From assembly GCA_004194705.1 (NCBI GenBank), contig SADC01000843.1:45107-109106 (forward strand): a stretch of 64,000 nucleotides of DNA. Direction: 5' to 3'. Position numbers and translations under genes: made by a program. Source of the stretch: Ditylenchus dipsaci. Taxonomy: Eukaryota; Nematoda; Chromadorea; Rhabditida; Anguinidae. Positions 1-9,917 of this stretch are shown one piece after another (positions within the stretch are counted from its first letter, which is position 1; the number at the start of each line of letters is the position of its first letter). The notes under the pieces are model-generated. The model had not been told where the DNA came from. It saw only the letters and a list, made by a program, of their open reading frames with translations, and made no database searches.

Positions 1-27
1 CTTTCACTATGAAAAAGCAACAAAAAA

Positions 28-123
28 CTATCGGAAAGACACAACAAGGGCCGAGACAACAAGGATATAAATTCCTGCTACTCCATGTTCTTTGGTTATT
101 TGGCTCATTTCAACGCTTAGTTT
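28..123 (-). CDS. Possible last exon of an unrecognised membrane protein
   Basis: On the minus strand a splice acceptor (GAATTCAG) is followed by 31 open codons and a TAG. The peptide begins KLSVEMSQITKEHGVAG and ends in a hydrophobic run (IYILVVSALVVSFR), as a C-terminal membrane anchor would. I could not find a convincing preceding exon. A 51-codon plus-strand frame starting at base 10 (MKKQQKTIGK...) overlaps it and is the main alternative. The gene, if real, would be read toward the window edge. No polyadenylation signal lies in the 27 bases left. Function unknown. Confidence 0.3.
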   Translation of the reverse strand, partial: KLSVEMSQITKEHGVAGIYILVVSALVVSFR

Positions 124-444
124 CTGAATTCTCAAAAATCAGCTCAAGACGCAACGCTTTATGATATCACAATCGGAAGAGCACACTCAGATCCATCGAT
201 TGCAAAAAAAGTTAGCGTGACACATCGGCTCCAGCTCGAGAAAGTGAAAAAAGTCTGACTGACTCAGTCCAAATACTATATGAAGGTTTTCTAAAAGAGA
301 TTTTCATCTCTTCCAAATTTCTGCAGAGGTGGTTAGATTAAATTAGATTGCTTGAAAAAAGTTTTCATTGAGATTTATTTGCTGCGTCAATTTAATCATC
401 AATAAAACCAGTCTAACAATACTTTGCTAGCCTAAAGTTGCAGT

Positions 445-732
445 ATGAAAAGCTATGAATTTCATTTCAGATATCTAATTGTAGCTTTCAAAGTAGTATT
501 TGTGCAAGTAGCGCTCTATTTTCTTGTTATTATACTAACGGCGCAAATTACTGATTTTTCATCGCTTCCTAACAGATTCCCAGAAAGCAATTGTCTCAGA
601 GATTTTTACAGGGTGAGATATGGTCCGAATTACTACTGCTGCTCCAAGTCACCCATACGGCGTGTGAAACGACAAGAAGACATTGAATTGCCGCAGCTGG
701 ACTCCACTTGTTCTATACTTCGTTTTGGCTAG
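445..732 (+). CDS. Candidate secreted LRFamide-type neuropeptide precursor
   Basis: An open frame of 95 codons starts one base after a splice-acceptor-like TTGCAG, as expected for a trans-spliced nematode start. Residues about 10-34 are strongly hydrophobic (YLIVAFKVVFVQVALYFLV), like a long signal peptide or an anchor. Near the end there is a basic cleavage site, RRVKR, followed by a 19-residue tail that ends CSILRFG and then stop. Glycine before the stop after LRF is the usual amidation signal of FMRFamide-like peptides, and the Q after KR could form pyroglutamate. Four cysteines precede the end. FMRFamide-like precursors normally carry clear amidated peptides between dibasic sites; here there is only one and it is long, so this may be coincidence. 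An internal TTTTTACAG at about 604-612 could be another acceptor. Confidence 0.35.
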   Translation: MKSYEFHFRYLIVAFKVVFVQVALYFLVIILTAQITDFSSLPNRFPESNCLRDFYRVRYGPNYYCCSKSPIRRVKRQEDIELPQLDSTCSILRFG

Positions 733-854
733 ACCAAAATTCATCTTATTTAACCTATTAAATTCTATTATATATATTATATATAAAATATAAGTTATAA
801 CATCAATGAAGTCTTAATGGATTGGATTTTAATTTTGTCTTCAAATTCATACAG

Positions 855-1085
855 CCTTTGTGTGTCCAGCTGTGTAGTCATTGTGGAGATTTGGGTACTT
901 GTAAAAATTGTCTCCCAGTCAAAAAATTTTCAGTCTTCTCTGCTGTTTTTTGTTCCAAAAACGAAACAAACCCGTTCAGTTCTGTGGCTCTGCACCTAAT
1001 CATCAGCCAAAAACAACAAGAAGGAGCAAGAGGAACTAATCCTGTCGGGTTTCTGGAAGTGAATTTTTTCGAATTTACAATTTAG
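855..1085 (+). other. Coding-like cysteine-rich stretch, possible exon
   Basis: After an acceptor-like TTCATACAG the plus strand stays open to a TAG. The first part has closely spaced cysteines (CVQLCSHCGDLGTCKNC), a spacing that can bind zinc, but the rest is not recognisable and I see no partner exon. The 84 bases from 733 to 816 are A+T-rich and hold nothing else visible. Weak evidence only. Confidence 0.15.
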
Positions 1086-1167
1086 TGCTTCATTGTATTT
1101 AATGGCTTTTTATTTATACCCCTGAGGGGTGGGAGGCGATTTTTTTCGGCAATGTTGAAATTTTCGA

Positions 1168-2780
1168 CCCTAGTAGCGAATACCCCCCCCCCCAACAAAT
1201 TTTTTTTCAAAATCAGGTTTTAACCATTTCTAAGTAATTCTTATGCGCTGAAAACGATAAAAAAGGTGTTTTCGGGCATTTTCTGACCTAAAAAGTTGAT
1301 TTTTGGAAAAAAAATTGACCAAAATTCGACTTTTTGCCTTGGGGGACCAAGGTATTCTACCTCGTTTTGGTCACTGGAGCTAGGCAAAAAGAGTCTCCAT
1401 ATGCATTTTATGATCAAGAGTCCTGCTCGGAATTATGTCTAAGGTAAGTGAGTGCACGCATCTCTAACCAACCAAGCCCGGTACTAATCTACTTTAGGAG
1501 TCCATAGTCGCTTTAGGCGTCCAAGATGAGTTTAGGCGTCCAACGCAAAAATCGGGCGTCCACAGGACTACAACAAAAAATTTTAGGCGTCCGAAAAATA
1601 AATTAGGCGTCCAATGTATTTTATAGACAAATTTTCATATTCAACAAATTAAAGTATTATTTTTATTGGTCATAGCATATCATTTTTTAAAGAATATGAA
1701 CACTTGAACAAATTTGTAAACTATTTTTCTCTAACATATATTTAAGGATCAAATGGGTACATTTCACGAATTGCTTCTAGCATATTTTCAAAGATAGGCC
1801 ACATGTGCAAGAAAATAGCACTGAACAATAGTTTTATTTGTTCGATAATTCAAAGTTCAGTGAATTTTGTTAATATAACCTCATACTCTTAAAAGATAGA
1901 ATTTCAACACAGTTTTGTTGACTAGGGCCTACCGCGTAAAAAAACTCTGGTATGCATGCTTTTTACATGATCAAGAGCATTTCTCGGAGTCATGTCTAAG
2001 GTATGTGGGTGTGCGCGTCTCAACTCCAAGCCCCTGCGCCCCGAAGGGGGCACAGAAGGCTTGGAGTTAGAGATGCGCGCGCTCACTTACCTTAGACATG
2101 ATTCCGAGAAATGCTCTTGATCATAAAATGCATATATGTTTTTTTGCAATGTCCCAGTGACCAAAACGTGGTATAATACTTGTGTACTGTTTCTTTTAAA
2201 ACGTTTCTTTTAATTGTTATGATGATTGACATTCATATGAATAAAATGGTTTTTTTACTTGGACGGCTAAATTTTTTTTTGGACGTTTAATTTTTTTTCT
2301 TGGACGCCCCATTTTTTCGGACGCCTAAAGCGACTATGGACGCCTAAAGTAGATTAGAGTTCCAAGCCCCCTGCGCCCCTTCGGGGCGCCTTCGGGAGCG
2401 CAGGGGGCTTGCTTGCTTGGGGTTGAGATGCGCACACCCACATACCTTAGTCAAAAATCACTCGAAAGTGACTCTGGATGCATGAAAAAAACATGCATAC
2501 CAGAGTTTCTTTATGAGGTAGGCCCCAGCTAACAATACTATGTTCAAATCCCATCTTTTTAGGACTCTAGGTACCGTTTTCAGGTGGTTTACCTTGGTCC
2601 CCCAAGGCAAAAAGTCGAATTTTGGTCAATTTTTTTTCCAAAAATCAACTTTTTAGGTCGGAAAATGCCCGAAAACACCTTTTTAATCGTTTTCAGCGCA
2701 TAAGAATTACTTAGAAATGGTTAAAACCTGATTTTGAAAAAAAATTTGTTGGGGGGGGGGGGGTATTCGCTACTAGCGCC
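1168..2780. repeat. Foldback element carrying the splice-donor hairpin module, interrupted
   Basis: The left arm runs from CCCTAGTAGCGAATACCCCC through TCTAAGGTAAGTG to about 1485. The right arm from about 2360 to 2780 is its inverted copy, ending in a G run and TATTCGCTACTAG. The arms include the phrase CCAAAATTCGACTTTTTGCC next to GGGGGACCAAGG. The same family recurs at 32343-32672, 32692-33350 and, more divergent, 46925-47640. A second foldback is inserted between the arms. Confidence 0.8.
1486..2355. repeat. Foldback with TTTAGGCGTCC arm words, nested, with its own inner module
   Basis: The left arm has tandem TTTAGGCGTCC words from 1486 and the right arm the inverse (GGACGCCTAAAG) up to 2355. 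Inside, at about 1925-2160, lies another copy of the hairpin module with TCTAAGGTATGTGGGTGTGC on one side and CTCACTTACCTTAGACATG on the other. This gives three levels of nesting with the enclosing element. Confidence 0.75.
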
Positions 2781-2974
2781 AAATTTTTTAATCAGAAAGT
2801 GTTTAAAAATGCTTTTTTTTATCGTGTTGAGCAGAAAAAATTAGTTCGGGAGGTGATTTTGGGATACTTTTCAAAAAATCCGAGTTTAGGGGTAACTATA
2901 CCTAAATTTTAAGTGTCAGTTCGTATAGTAAACATGTTTAACTTTAATTTATTTTTCTTCTTAATTATTTGTAG

Positions 2975-3094
2975 GAAGGTGAAGCTTGTTTATTTTCTCT
3001 GTCGTCTAAACTCAAATACAATTCTAGACAAATACAAAGAAGAAATGTGCAAAATTACTGCGGCACTCTTTTTATATTCGTCACCTTTTTTTAA
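2975..3094 (+). other. Possible terminal exon, unrecognised
   Basis: A pyrimidine-rich tract ending TTATTTGTAG precedes 39 open codons and a TAA. The peptide starts EGEACLFSLSSKLKYNSRQI and ends hydrophobic. No partner exon is visible and the function is unknown. It could be chance in an A+T-rich stretch. The rest of 2780-3348 shows no gene. Confidence 0.22.
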
Positions 3095-3348
3095 GTTTTC
3101 TGAAATTATTTTTCAAATAGATGATTACTACAAAACTGAGGTACGTAAATCAAAACTTTGGAAAAGCACGATTTGGTCATTTTTCGTCGAAAATGCCATT
3201 TTATCCAGTGCTTATTCATTTTTGAGCCCCAAAAAAGAATTTGACACAAAACCTCAAAAATAATAAAATTGCGGTTAAAAACTTTCAAATTTCAAAGGCT
3301 GTATTAAAATGCGACTGTTTTTTCAAAAAGAAAATTTAAGTTTTTTAA

Positions 3349-3575
3349 AAGGCCATACCCGTGCGTTACATGAAAACTACGGCGGGGATCGGCAGTTCTT
3401 TTCCGGTCTTTTTTTTTATTCTCAAGTCGTTTTTTTCAATTTTTCTGCCTAATTATGAAAAGAATTATAAGGTCATGAATATTATATCTGATGCTAGACG
3501 AGCAAAAAGGAAACGATTTAAAACAATTGCTTGTCCCCGGCCTTTATTTGCGGTGCAACGCACGGGCATGCACCT
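3349..3575. repeat. Short foldback MITE with GGCATGCCCGTGCG ends
   Basis: Inverted ends read GGCCATACCCGTGCGTT on the left and GCACGGGCATGC on the right, with GGCGGGGATCGGCAG against TGTCCCCGGCC inside. A better-preserved copy lies at 36787-37027. Confidence 0.65.
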
Positions 3576-3597
3576 TCAACCAACTCTCCCACGCATA

Positions 3598-3973
3598 CAG
3601 GGTGTATCACAAAAACTGGTGCAAAAACGGTAAAGCATTCAAATTCCAAATTTCAAAGTGATTTTTGAACGTAACTGTTATTTTATCCACTCCTTTGCAA
3701 TGTTTTTCATCGAAAATAATATCTTAGCGTGTTTGAATCTCATTATAAATTTAGCATAGCAAAGAGTGTAAGTACTCTAAGCATAGATCCTTTCTAAAAC
3801 ACAGCAAGTAACAGAACAGAAAAACTATATATGGGGAAGACCTATTCATGGCTGGAATCAAAAATTATACACTGTGGAGATTTCCTAAAAAATCGGAAAT
3901 CAGCCGGGCAGGTTTGAGAGGTTGCGTACACAATTTTTTTTAAATTGCACCAGTTTTTGTGATACACCCTGTA
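3598..3973. repeat. MITE with ACAGGGTGTATCACAAAAAC ends
   Basis: The first about 30 bases (ACAGGGTGTATCACAAAAAC and TGGTGCAAAAA) return inverted at the right end (GTTTTTGTGATACACCCTGT). CAGGGTG-type ends flanked by TA are typical of mariner/Tc1-derived MITEs. Similar designs sit at 39304-39560 and 59484-59845. Confidence 0.7.
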
Positions 3974-4013
3974 GACAAAATTGTTAAAACCAATTAATTT
4001 AAATTTTCAAAAA

Positions 4014-7000
4014 CTACTGAGTTTTAAACACTTCATTCGCAGTGCAAACTGCCATGTAGTTTTGTTCAATGGAGTGTGTGCCGTGTGCGTTGGTTGCTAC
4101 TACTTTGTAGATGCCCTGATCTGCTTGTGTTGGATTCTGCAAAATTTCGGACATTTATTTATAGAATGAATCAGCTTAATATATAATACGCCTCTAAGCA
4201 AACTTTTTTTATTTCTAACTCTGAGTGGGGGAAGGGGGTTAGTTTTTGTCATTCTGACTCAAGATTATTCTCCAATTATTCAGACTCAGGATGAGACCCA
4301 TCACATAACTGTAAAAATAAAAATAAACTCTTTATATTTCTATGGTTATGTTTAGGTGGGTTCCATTCTAAGTAAAGGGGAGTAAGTGATCATCCTTACA
4401 ATTTGTTAGACAAAAATTTAGAAAAAAGTGGGACGGAACCGACTCGTCAATGCCATAACTCGCTAACGCAGAAACTCGCCAACGAAAAATTCGATTTAAT
4501 TGCCCCCCTTGGGACCAGTCATAGGGGGCCTTTTTATCGAATTTTTCTTAGGCGAGTTTTTTTGTTGGCGAGTTGGTTGCGTCCCCAAAAGTTTATTTGA
4601 AGGCGTTTTATACACACTTCATGTACTTTTTAGAATATATCAGCTAACGAGTATGTTATATAAAGATTTACCTTCATAATGAGTGTGCAGATATACTTCC
4701 CCACCTGCTTTTTATGCTTCATCACATACCGGTCACCAACCAGTTCTTTGTCCTTCAAAAACCACTTAATTGTTGGCTCTGGATTAGCATTGCACATGCC
4801 TGGAACACACAATGTCTACACATTTTCATACCTACCGTATTTCCTCTAATAAAGCGGCAGCCCCCCCCCCCTATTTTGTCTAGGATTTCAGAGTTAAGGC
4901 CATTTTTGATTGATAATTTTCCAGTTTTAGGAAGTTTGAATAATAGAGCGGCATGCCACTCTATTAGAGGAAATACGATTTTTGTATAGAATGTCAAAAA
5001 GATGATTTTCGGTAGGTCCCATCCCACAAATTTATATATACCCAGGATGGCGATTTGGGTACTATTTTAGATGGTGAAAAATACTAAATTAGTACTATTG
5101 CCTCTGCCTTTTTAGCCTTTTTCTTATCCATTTTTCGTCATTTAAATTATGCAAGATATCTCATTCGAAAGAGGAGATTCAGGGCTATCTTTTGGTGTAT
5201 TGGGTGGCCGACAAAGATACAAAAACAAAAACATAATAATGCTTAAAAGATTAAATGAAAAGAATAGTTGCACATGGCTTATTTGACATTCTTGTTTTGA
5301 AACCTTTAACCCATTTTTGGCTGAATTGTCCAAAAAATTTCATTTTTACTGGTTTGGGCCCCTACTCGATTCCAGTTGCTGGACGCAGTTAACGTCATAA
5401 CATTTCTTGTAGCTACATTTATGTTTCACAAAATACCATTAAAATTTTTTACATATCTTTCACTATTTTTGAGAAAAATGCAAAAGTTTCCACAAAGTCA
5501 GAAAATTTTTAGTACCCGAAAATTACTTGTTTTTCGAATTCTTGTCAAACCGAACTTCGATTTTCAAATATGACTTAAATTTTAGCAGAAAAGGTTCGTT
5601 TTAGCTCCGAAAATTGCAACTTCAAGAATAAGTTATAAGCTTGACGTGTCCTTGTTAACTCTGTAAATTTTTTGGTCACAAATTTATTATATTTATTTTT
5701 GGATCACAATTAAGCAAATTTAGTCTCAGTTTGGTAATTTTTGGAAAAAGCAATTTTTAATACCAATTCGGTACCGGTGCGCATTAATGGGTTAAGCACA
5801 GGGGTGCCATATGTCCTTCATAAAAAAAGAATAGTCCTTTTTTGGAATCCCAAATCTTTTTTTTTTTGCTTTAAAATGGCAATAAGCACTATATAAAATG
5901 CACTTTTCTTTTTTTCTTTTTCTTTAAAAATGGTCAAAAGGTCCTTTTTAAAAATTTTGAGATGGCAGCCCTGGTTAAGCATCATTTTGACGTAAATATG
6001 GGTGGGGAGATGATTCCTTTAAAATTTCGCCGTTTTTCTGCCGCCTAATTTTCCTCCGCAATTTTTTTTAAGGGCCATTGCCACCTGTTTTGAATTGTCC
6101 CCCGCCAATTCAAATTTTTTTCCGAATCATTGGACTTATGTACGGATTTTTCGGCTTGGTTTCTAACAAAACTATACCTAAAATTTAATTTTAGGTATAG
6201 TTTTATTAGAAACCAAGTCGAAAAATCCGTACATAAGTTTAATGATTCGGAAAAAAATTGAATTGGCGGGGACAAATTTAAACAGAAGAGCATGCCCTTT
6301 AATGATAAAAATGACATCTCCACATCAACTTTTGTAAAACATGGGTTAAATCGTTTTTTATGCTATAAGAATATCTCCAAAGGCATGCAGAATATGTCCG
6401 AAATTACTTCAGTTGTATGTTATTTACCCCTTCAAATTAATTGTTTGCCCTATAAAATTTCAACAGTTTATTATTATGGTTTTTAGTCGAAATTTAGTCA
6501 AAGTTTGAAATTCAAATTGTTGCCTTTTGAATTCAAAAGGGAATAAAGGCTGTATTGTGAGGGGAAGGGAATAAAAGGGGGCCACTTTATGGCAAAACCA
6601 TAAAGAAAAGTAAACTTAAGACTATTTAGATTGTCTTACCATGTTTTTCTAAATGGACCGTGGCAAAAAGAGACTCTATATGCATTTTATTATCAAGAGT
6701 ATTTCTCGGAATCATGTCTAAGGTAAGTGCGTGCGCGCATCTCTAACTCTCAAGCCCCTGCGCCTTCTTCGGGGGCGCAGTGGGCTTGGAAGCTTGGAGT
6801 TGAGATGCGCACACCCACATACCTTAGACACAAATCACTCGAAAGTGACTCTGGATGCATAAAAACGTATGCATACCAGAGTTTTTTTAGGCTTTTCTCT
6901 TTCTTTGGGCGGCGGGTCAAGCAAAGTCTAGCCCTCAGTCGTTGTTGAATGGATGTTTATGAAGGGTGGTATTTAATTTTGCCCCCTGATTACTGAAAAA

Positions 7001-7308
7001 TGCCCCTAATTTTTTTCGTATACCATACTTCGTTATTGTCGCACCTAAAGGTCATTTTCCACGCTGGACATAATTATAGTGTCCGTTTCATTAGTTTTTC
7101 AGTATTAAAGCACTGAATTTTGTTGCAGATGACGCTGCAACTTTTTCAATTCCAGAATTGTAATAATTTCAAAAAATGTCCGCGTCCGGACGACGATAGA
7201 ATATGGGGTTTTAGTAAATATAAAGATTCTCACATTCAAACAAAACAGATCCATCTGGTCGGTTGATTATGCTTGGTGCTTTCTCGAAAAATGGTCCAAG
7301 TACCATGG
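4014..7308 (-). CDS. 3' end of a twitchin/titin-like gene: one complete C-terminal Ig domain
   Basis: Three exons join in frame on the minus strand: 7308-7234, 4799-4672 and 4136-4014. Junction phases agree (T|GC and 0) and all introns have GT-AG ends (GTGAGA, GTAAAT; AAATAG, TTCCAG, TTGCAG). The product is an I-set immunoglobulin domain: GPFFEKAPSIINRPDGSVLF, a first-sheet cysteine, then NPEPTIKWFLKDKEL, the C-strand tryptophan, VGKYICTL, and the D-x-G-x-Y motif in NPTQADQGIYKVVATNAHG. Ten residues after the domain the frame stops, so this is probably the protein C-terminus. Such domains belong to giant muscle proteins (twitchin, titin, UNC-89). Introns of 535 and 2434 bases hold MITEs at 4429, 4833, 5799, 6091 and 6520. 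Upstream exons are not clearly found; it could be a decaying duplicate. Confidence 0.7.
4429..4587. repeat. Small palindromic MITE with GGCGAGTT words
   Basis: ACTCGCTAACGCAGAAACTCGCC on the left is mirrored by GGCGAGTTTTTTTGTTGGCG on the right around AATTGCCCCCC and GGGGGCC. It lies in an intron of the Ig-domain gene. About 4150-4428 shows nothing else. Confidence 0.6.
4833..4979. repeat. MITE of the ACCGTATTTCCTCTAAT family, copy 1
   Basis: Starts TACCGTATTTCCTCTAATAA and ends TCTATTAGAGGAAATACG, with AGCGGCAGCC and GAGCGGCATGCC just inside. At least six more copies occur in the window (8177, 12403, 20637, 20958, 22433, 54303). Intronic here. Bases 4980-5798 hold no feature I can support apart from short A+T-rich frames. 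Confidence 0.75.
5799..5973. mobile_element. hAT-type MITE with an 8-bp target duplication
   Basis: The ends are CAGGGGTGCCATATGTCC and GATGGCAGCCCTG, imperfect inverted repeats of the hAT CAGGG type. The 8 bases GTTAAGCA occur directly on both sides (5791-5798 and 5974-5981), the duplication length produced by hAT transposases. The interior is non-coding and rich in T and A runs. Confidence 0.75.
6091..6279. repeat. Near-perfect palindrome, about 95-bp arms
   Basis: TGAATTGTCCCCCGCCAATT through ACCTAAAATTTAA at the centre is mirrored to ATTGAATTGGCGGGGACA with almost no loop. Related half elements lie near 9980-10080 and 47850-47980. The remaining sequence to 6519 has no gene I can support. 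Confidence 0.75.
6520..6905. repeat. Copy of the splice-donor hairpin module
   Basis: Contains TCATGTCTAAGGTAAGTGCG, a G+C hairpin CCTGCGCC/GGGGGCGCAG, then GATGCGCACACCCACATACC and TTAGACACAAATCACTCG. The flank TTTTGAATTCAAAAGGGAAT matches the foldback at 18465-19020. From 6906 to 7233 nothing is visible except the Ig exon boundary; 7309-7584 also shows no supported feature. Confidence 0.65.
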
Positions 7309-7584
7309 CTATTTGGTATTAATAAAATCAAGCACAATAAAAATGAGAGAGGATTGGTTTGTAAATGTTAGTTTATCGAGATTTTGAGATCAAATTCAGG
7401 AGGCGGGCCACAAGCAGCTGTCAATCCTAGGAGATGTGCTAAACTTTGTCAGAGGATCCACTCACACAGAATGACAAACACATAGAGTCTTGTTACACAC
7501 AAAGTGCTCTACATTTTGTTTACTCACTTTAACTAACAACATAAAGCACAGCACATTTACAATTAAATAGAATAAAAAACGGGT

Positions 7585-8127
7585 TATATTTAAAATTGGC
7601 CATAGAATACTGAATTTTGGCCATAGATTTGTGTTGGCCATAGATTACTGAACTTTGGCCATATATTTTTGAAAAATGGCCATAGATTTCTGAATTTTAG
7701 CCATACTCGCTCGAAATCATGTTTCAACCACTTTTTAAGATGCTCTTGGACCTGAAACATCCTGAAAAGATGTTTTAAGGGTGTCGATGACAAATTTCCG
7801 AGAACTTTTTTTTTGACCGAAATTTGACTTTTTGCCCTGAGCGACCAATGGTCGGAAAAATTACAGAAATTTTTTTTCTCGAAAAAGTGTCATCGACACG
7901 CTTAAAACATCTTTTCAGGATGTTTCAGGTCCAAGAGCATCTTAAAACGTGGTTGAAACATGATTTCGAGCGAGTATGGCTAAAATTCAGAAATCTATGG
8001 CCAATTTTCAGAAATCTATGGCCAATTTTCAAAAATCTATGGCCATTTTTCAATATTTTATGGCCAACACAGATCTATGGCCAAAATTCAGTATTCTATG
8101 GCCATTTTTCACAATTATATGACCAAA
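7585..8127. repeat. Foldback with arms of GGCCATAGATTTCTGAATTT words
   Basis: Five left-arm copies of a 20-30 base word (TGGCCATAGATTTCTGAATT) are mirrored on the right (AAATCTATGGCCAATTTTCA). The inner arms share AACATCCTGAAAAGATGTTT and its complement. Open frames here are by-products of the repeat. Confidence 0.8.
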
Positions 8128-8176
8128 ACTAAATACCACCCATAAAAAACTAGCAGAAAAGGGTATTTATGTCAAA

Positions 8177-8980
8177 TACCGTATTTCCTCTAATTAACGC
8201 GTCCCCTCCAGTGCTGTAAATTTTGGAATTTCGACACCGGCACCGCACCGGGCACCGGCCAGGAAAATTTTGGCACCGCGCACCGCACCGGGCACCAACC
8301 TCCGAAATTTCGGCACCGGGCACCGACCTCCAAAATTTCGGCACCAGGCATCGCACCGGGCACCAGCCTTCAAATTTTCGGCACCGGGCATCGCACTGGG
8401 CACCGGCGGTGCCGGTGCCGGAGCTGGTGCTGCCGGTGCCGGTGTCGCACCGGACATTTTTTATATATGTTAAAAAAATTATCAATTTAATTTTGAATTT
8501 TTTCAGCTAAATTGCAAATATGAACAATGTTATCGACATTATTGTGTTGTTTCGAGGCGAATTATAACTTAGTTAGCTGTTTCCGGGTATCATACATACC
8601 ACTTGCTGGTGCGGCACCGGTTCGGCACCGACCTCTAAAATGATGGCGCCGGGCACCGCACCGGGCACCGACCTCTGAAATTTCGGCACCGGGCACCGCA
8701 CCGGGCACCGGTGCCGGTGCGGCCGGTGTTGCACCGGAGCCATTTACAGCACTGGTCCCTCTAATAAACGCGCCCCTTCACTTTGAGGGTTTGTATTTCG
8801 GAGCAGAAATTTATTTTCGATCTGTTCTTTTTTGCATTTTCTTAACTCCCGCAAGTTCTACTGATTCTGCTTTTTAGATTTTAAATTTTCCACCAAAAAT
8901 ATCGAAATCGAACTCCAATTTTTCCGATTTTTGCGGATCCAAAAAATAAACGCGCCGGCGCGTTAATTAGAGGAAATACG
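8177..8980. repeat. ACCGTATTTCCTCTAAT MITE copy 2, split by an insertion
   Basis: Left end TACCGTATTTCCTCTAATTA with ACGCGTCCCC; right end GCGTTAATTAGAGGAAATACG. The middle phrase CACTTTGAGGGTTTGTATTTCGG is shared with copies at 12403, 20958 and 54303. A second MITE interrupts it after the first 30 bases. Confidence 0.75.
8208..8755. repeat. G+C-rich MITE made of GGCACCGGGCACC words, nested
   Basis: Ends CCAGTGCTGTAAATTTTGG and CCATTTACAGCACTGG are inverted copies. Both halves are tandem arrays of about 34 bases: GGCACCGGGCACCGACCTCC followed by AAATTTC. It is far richer in G+C than its surroundings, and its apparent open frames on both strands are repeat artefacts. Confidence 0.75.
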
Positions 8981-9325
8981 ACAGTTTTAGTTTGTGTTCT
9001 ATCCAATGGTACGTAGAGTTTCTCTATATGCAATAAACACGGCTCTAGATAATTCGCCCACAGTAAATTCGCCCACAGGTAAATTCGAATTTATTTTTTT
9101 ATACTTCGATATTCATAATATTCAGTGATTGGAAAAGCCAAAGCCAAACGCAGAGCCGAAGTTAAAAGATAAATTTGGCTTTGGCTTTTAGCCTAAATAA
9201 AACTTATTTTAAGACAAAAATTAAATTTTCTTTCTAATGCGCTAAAAAGAGGAGGGTGCATGTCGTTTTCCAGACTGAAAATTCCATTATTTATGGCGGT
9301 TTTTTGGCCAAAAATTAGTATACTT

Positions 9326-9640
9326 AAAGGGGCATGCTCGTCCCCGATGGGAATGTTTTGAAAGGCGGGTACCAGGTCAATTCAAACGAGAAATATTTGA
9401 CGAAATTTTGGAAAAGTCGAGGAAAAACTATGCCTCCAGTGGGAGTCGAACCGACGACAACTTTTGCAGACCGCTGACGCTATCCCACTAGACCACCGAA
9501 GATATTAAACGATGGAAGTGTTTTCATCACTTTTTCCCGCATGGTACTCAGTTGAAATTTATTTTAAAATAAGTTTCGTTTGAATTGACCTGGTACCCGC
9601 ATTTTAAAATATTCCCATCGGCGGCGAGCATGCCTCTTCA
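9326..9640. repeat. Foldback with a tRNA-like centre
   Basis: Arms read GGGGCATGCTCGTCCCCGATGG and, inverted, CCCATCGGCGGCGAGCATGC, with GGCGGGTACCAGGTCAATTC against GAATTGACCTGGTACCCGC inside. The unique centre holds the tRNA-like sequence listed separately. The bases 8981-9325 contain no gene I can support. Confidence 0.75.
9431..9502 (-). tRNA. Degenerate tRNA-like sequence (pseudogene or SINE head)
   Basis: Read on the minus strand there is a perfect A-box match (TGGTCTAGTGG) and a perfect B box (GGTTCGACTCC) at tRNA-like spacing. The acceptor stem pairs at about five of seven positions and the D and anticodon stems fold poorly. CTGCAAA would give a GCA (Cys) anticodon but its stem does not pair. 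I call it a tRNA-derived pseudogene at the centre of a foldback, not a working tRNA. Confidence 0.4.
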
Positions 9641-9805
9641 AAATGCTGATTTTCTAAAAAAAAACATACTTTTTTGCCAAATTATAACATAGACTGCGTC
9701 AAATAAGTTTTTAAAAAACTGTGAGTCATCTAAATTTCACTGAGTATGAATTGTTTTAAGAAAAATTACTGGTTTTTCTGAGTGCCAAACTTCGGAAGGC
9801 CACAC

Positions 9806-9917
9806 CTTGGCGAAATTCTTAGAAGAGTAGACTGAATTTGATGCTTCGAACTCAGCACATTGTAGGCTTCCGTCTGAGTCCAAACACTCGATTTCCAATT
9901 TTCTCGGGGTCGAGGTG
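9806..9917 (-). CDS. Candidate internal exon, perhaps of the Ig-domain gene
   Basis: Minus strand: acceptor TTTTATTAATAG, 112 open bases, donor AAG|GTGTGG. The favoured frame reads TSTPRKLEIECLDSDGSLQC then AEFEASNSVYSSKNFAK, an acidic serine-rich linker-like peptide. It lies 5' of the Ig exons on the same strand, but its end phase (0) does not match the exon at 7308, which needs one extra base, so another exon must lie between or it belongs to another gene. A second frame is also open. Unrecognised. Confidence 0.3.

Noticed and set aside
10..165. 51-codon plus-strand frame MKKQQKTIGKTQQG...
   Set aside because: Overlaps a minus-strand exon candidate with better splice context and a membrane-like end; kept only as the alternative.
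5142..5333. Minus-strand frame with PPNTPKDSPESPLSNEIS, considered as another Ig-gene linker exon
   Set aside because: No AG acceptor precedes the protein-like part and no donor follows before the stop.
8150..8510. Alanine-, glycine- and proline-rich open frames
   Set aside because: Produced by GGCACCGGGCACC tandem words of a MITE; both strands are open.
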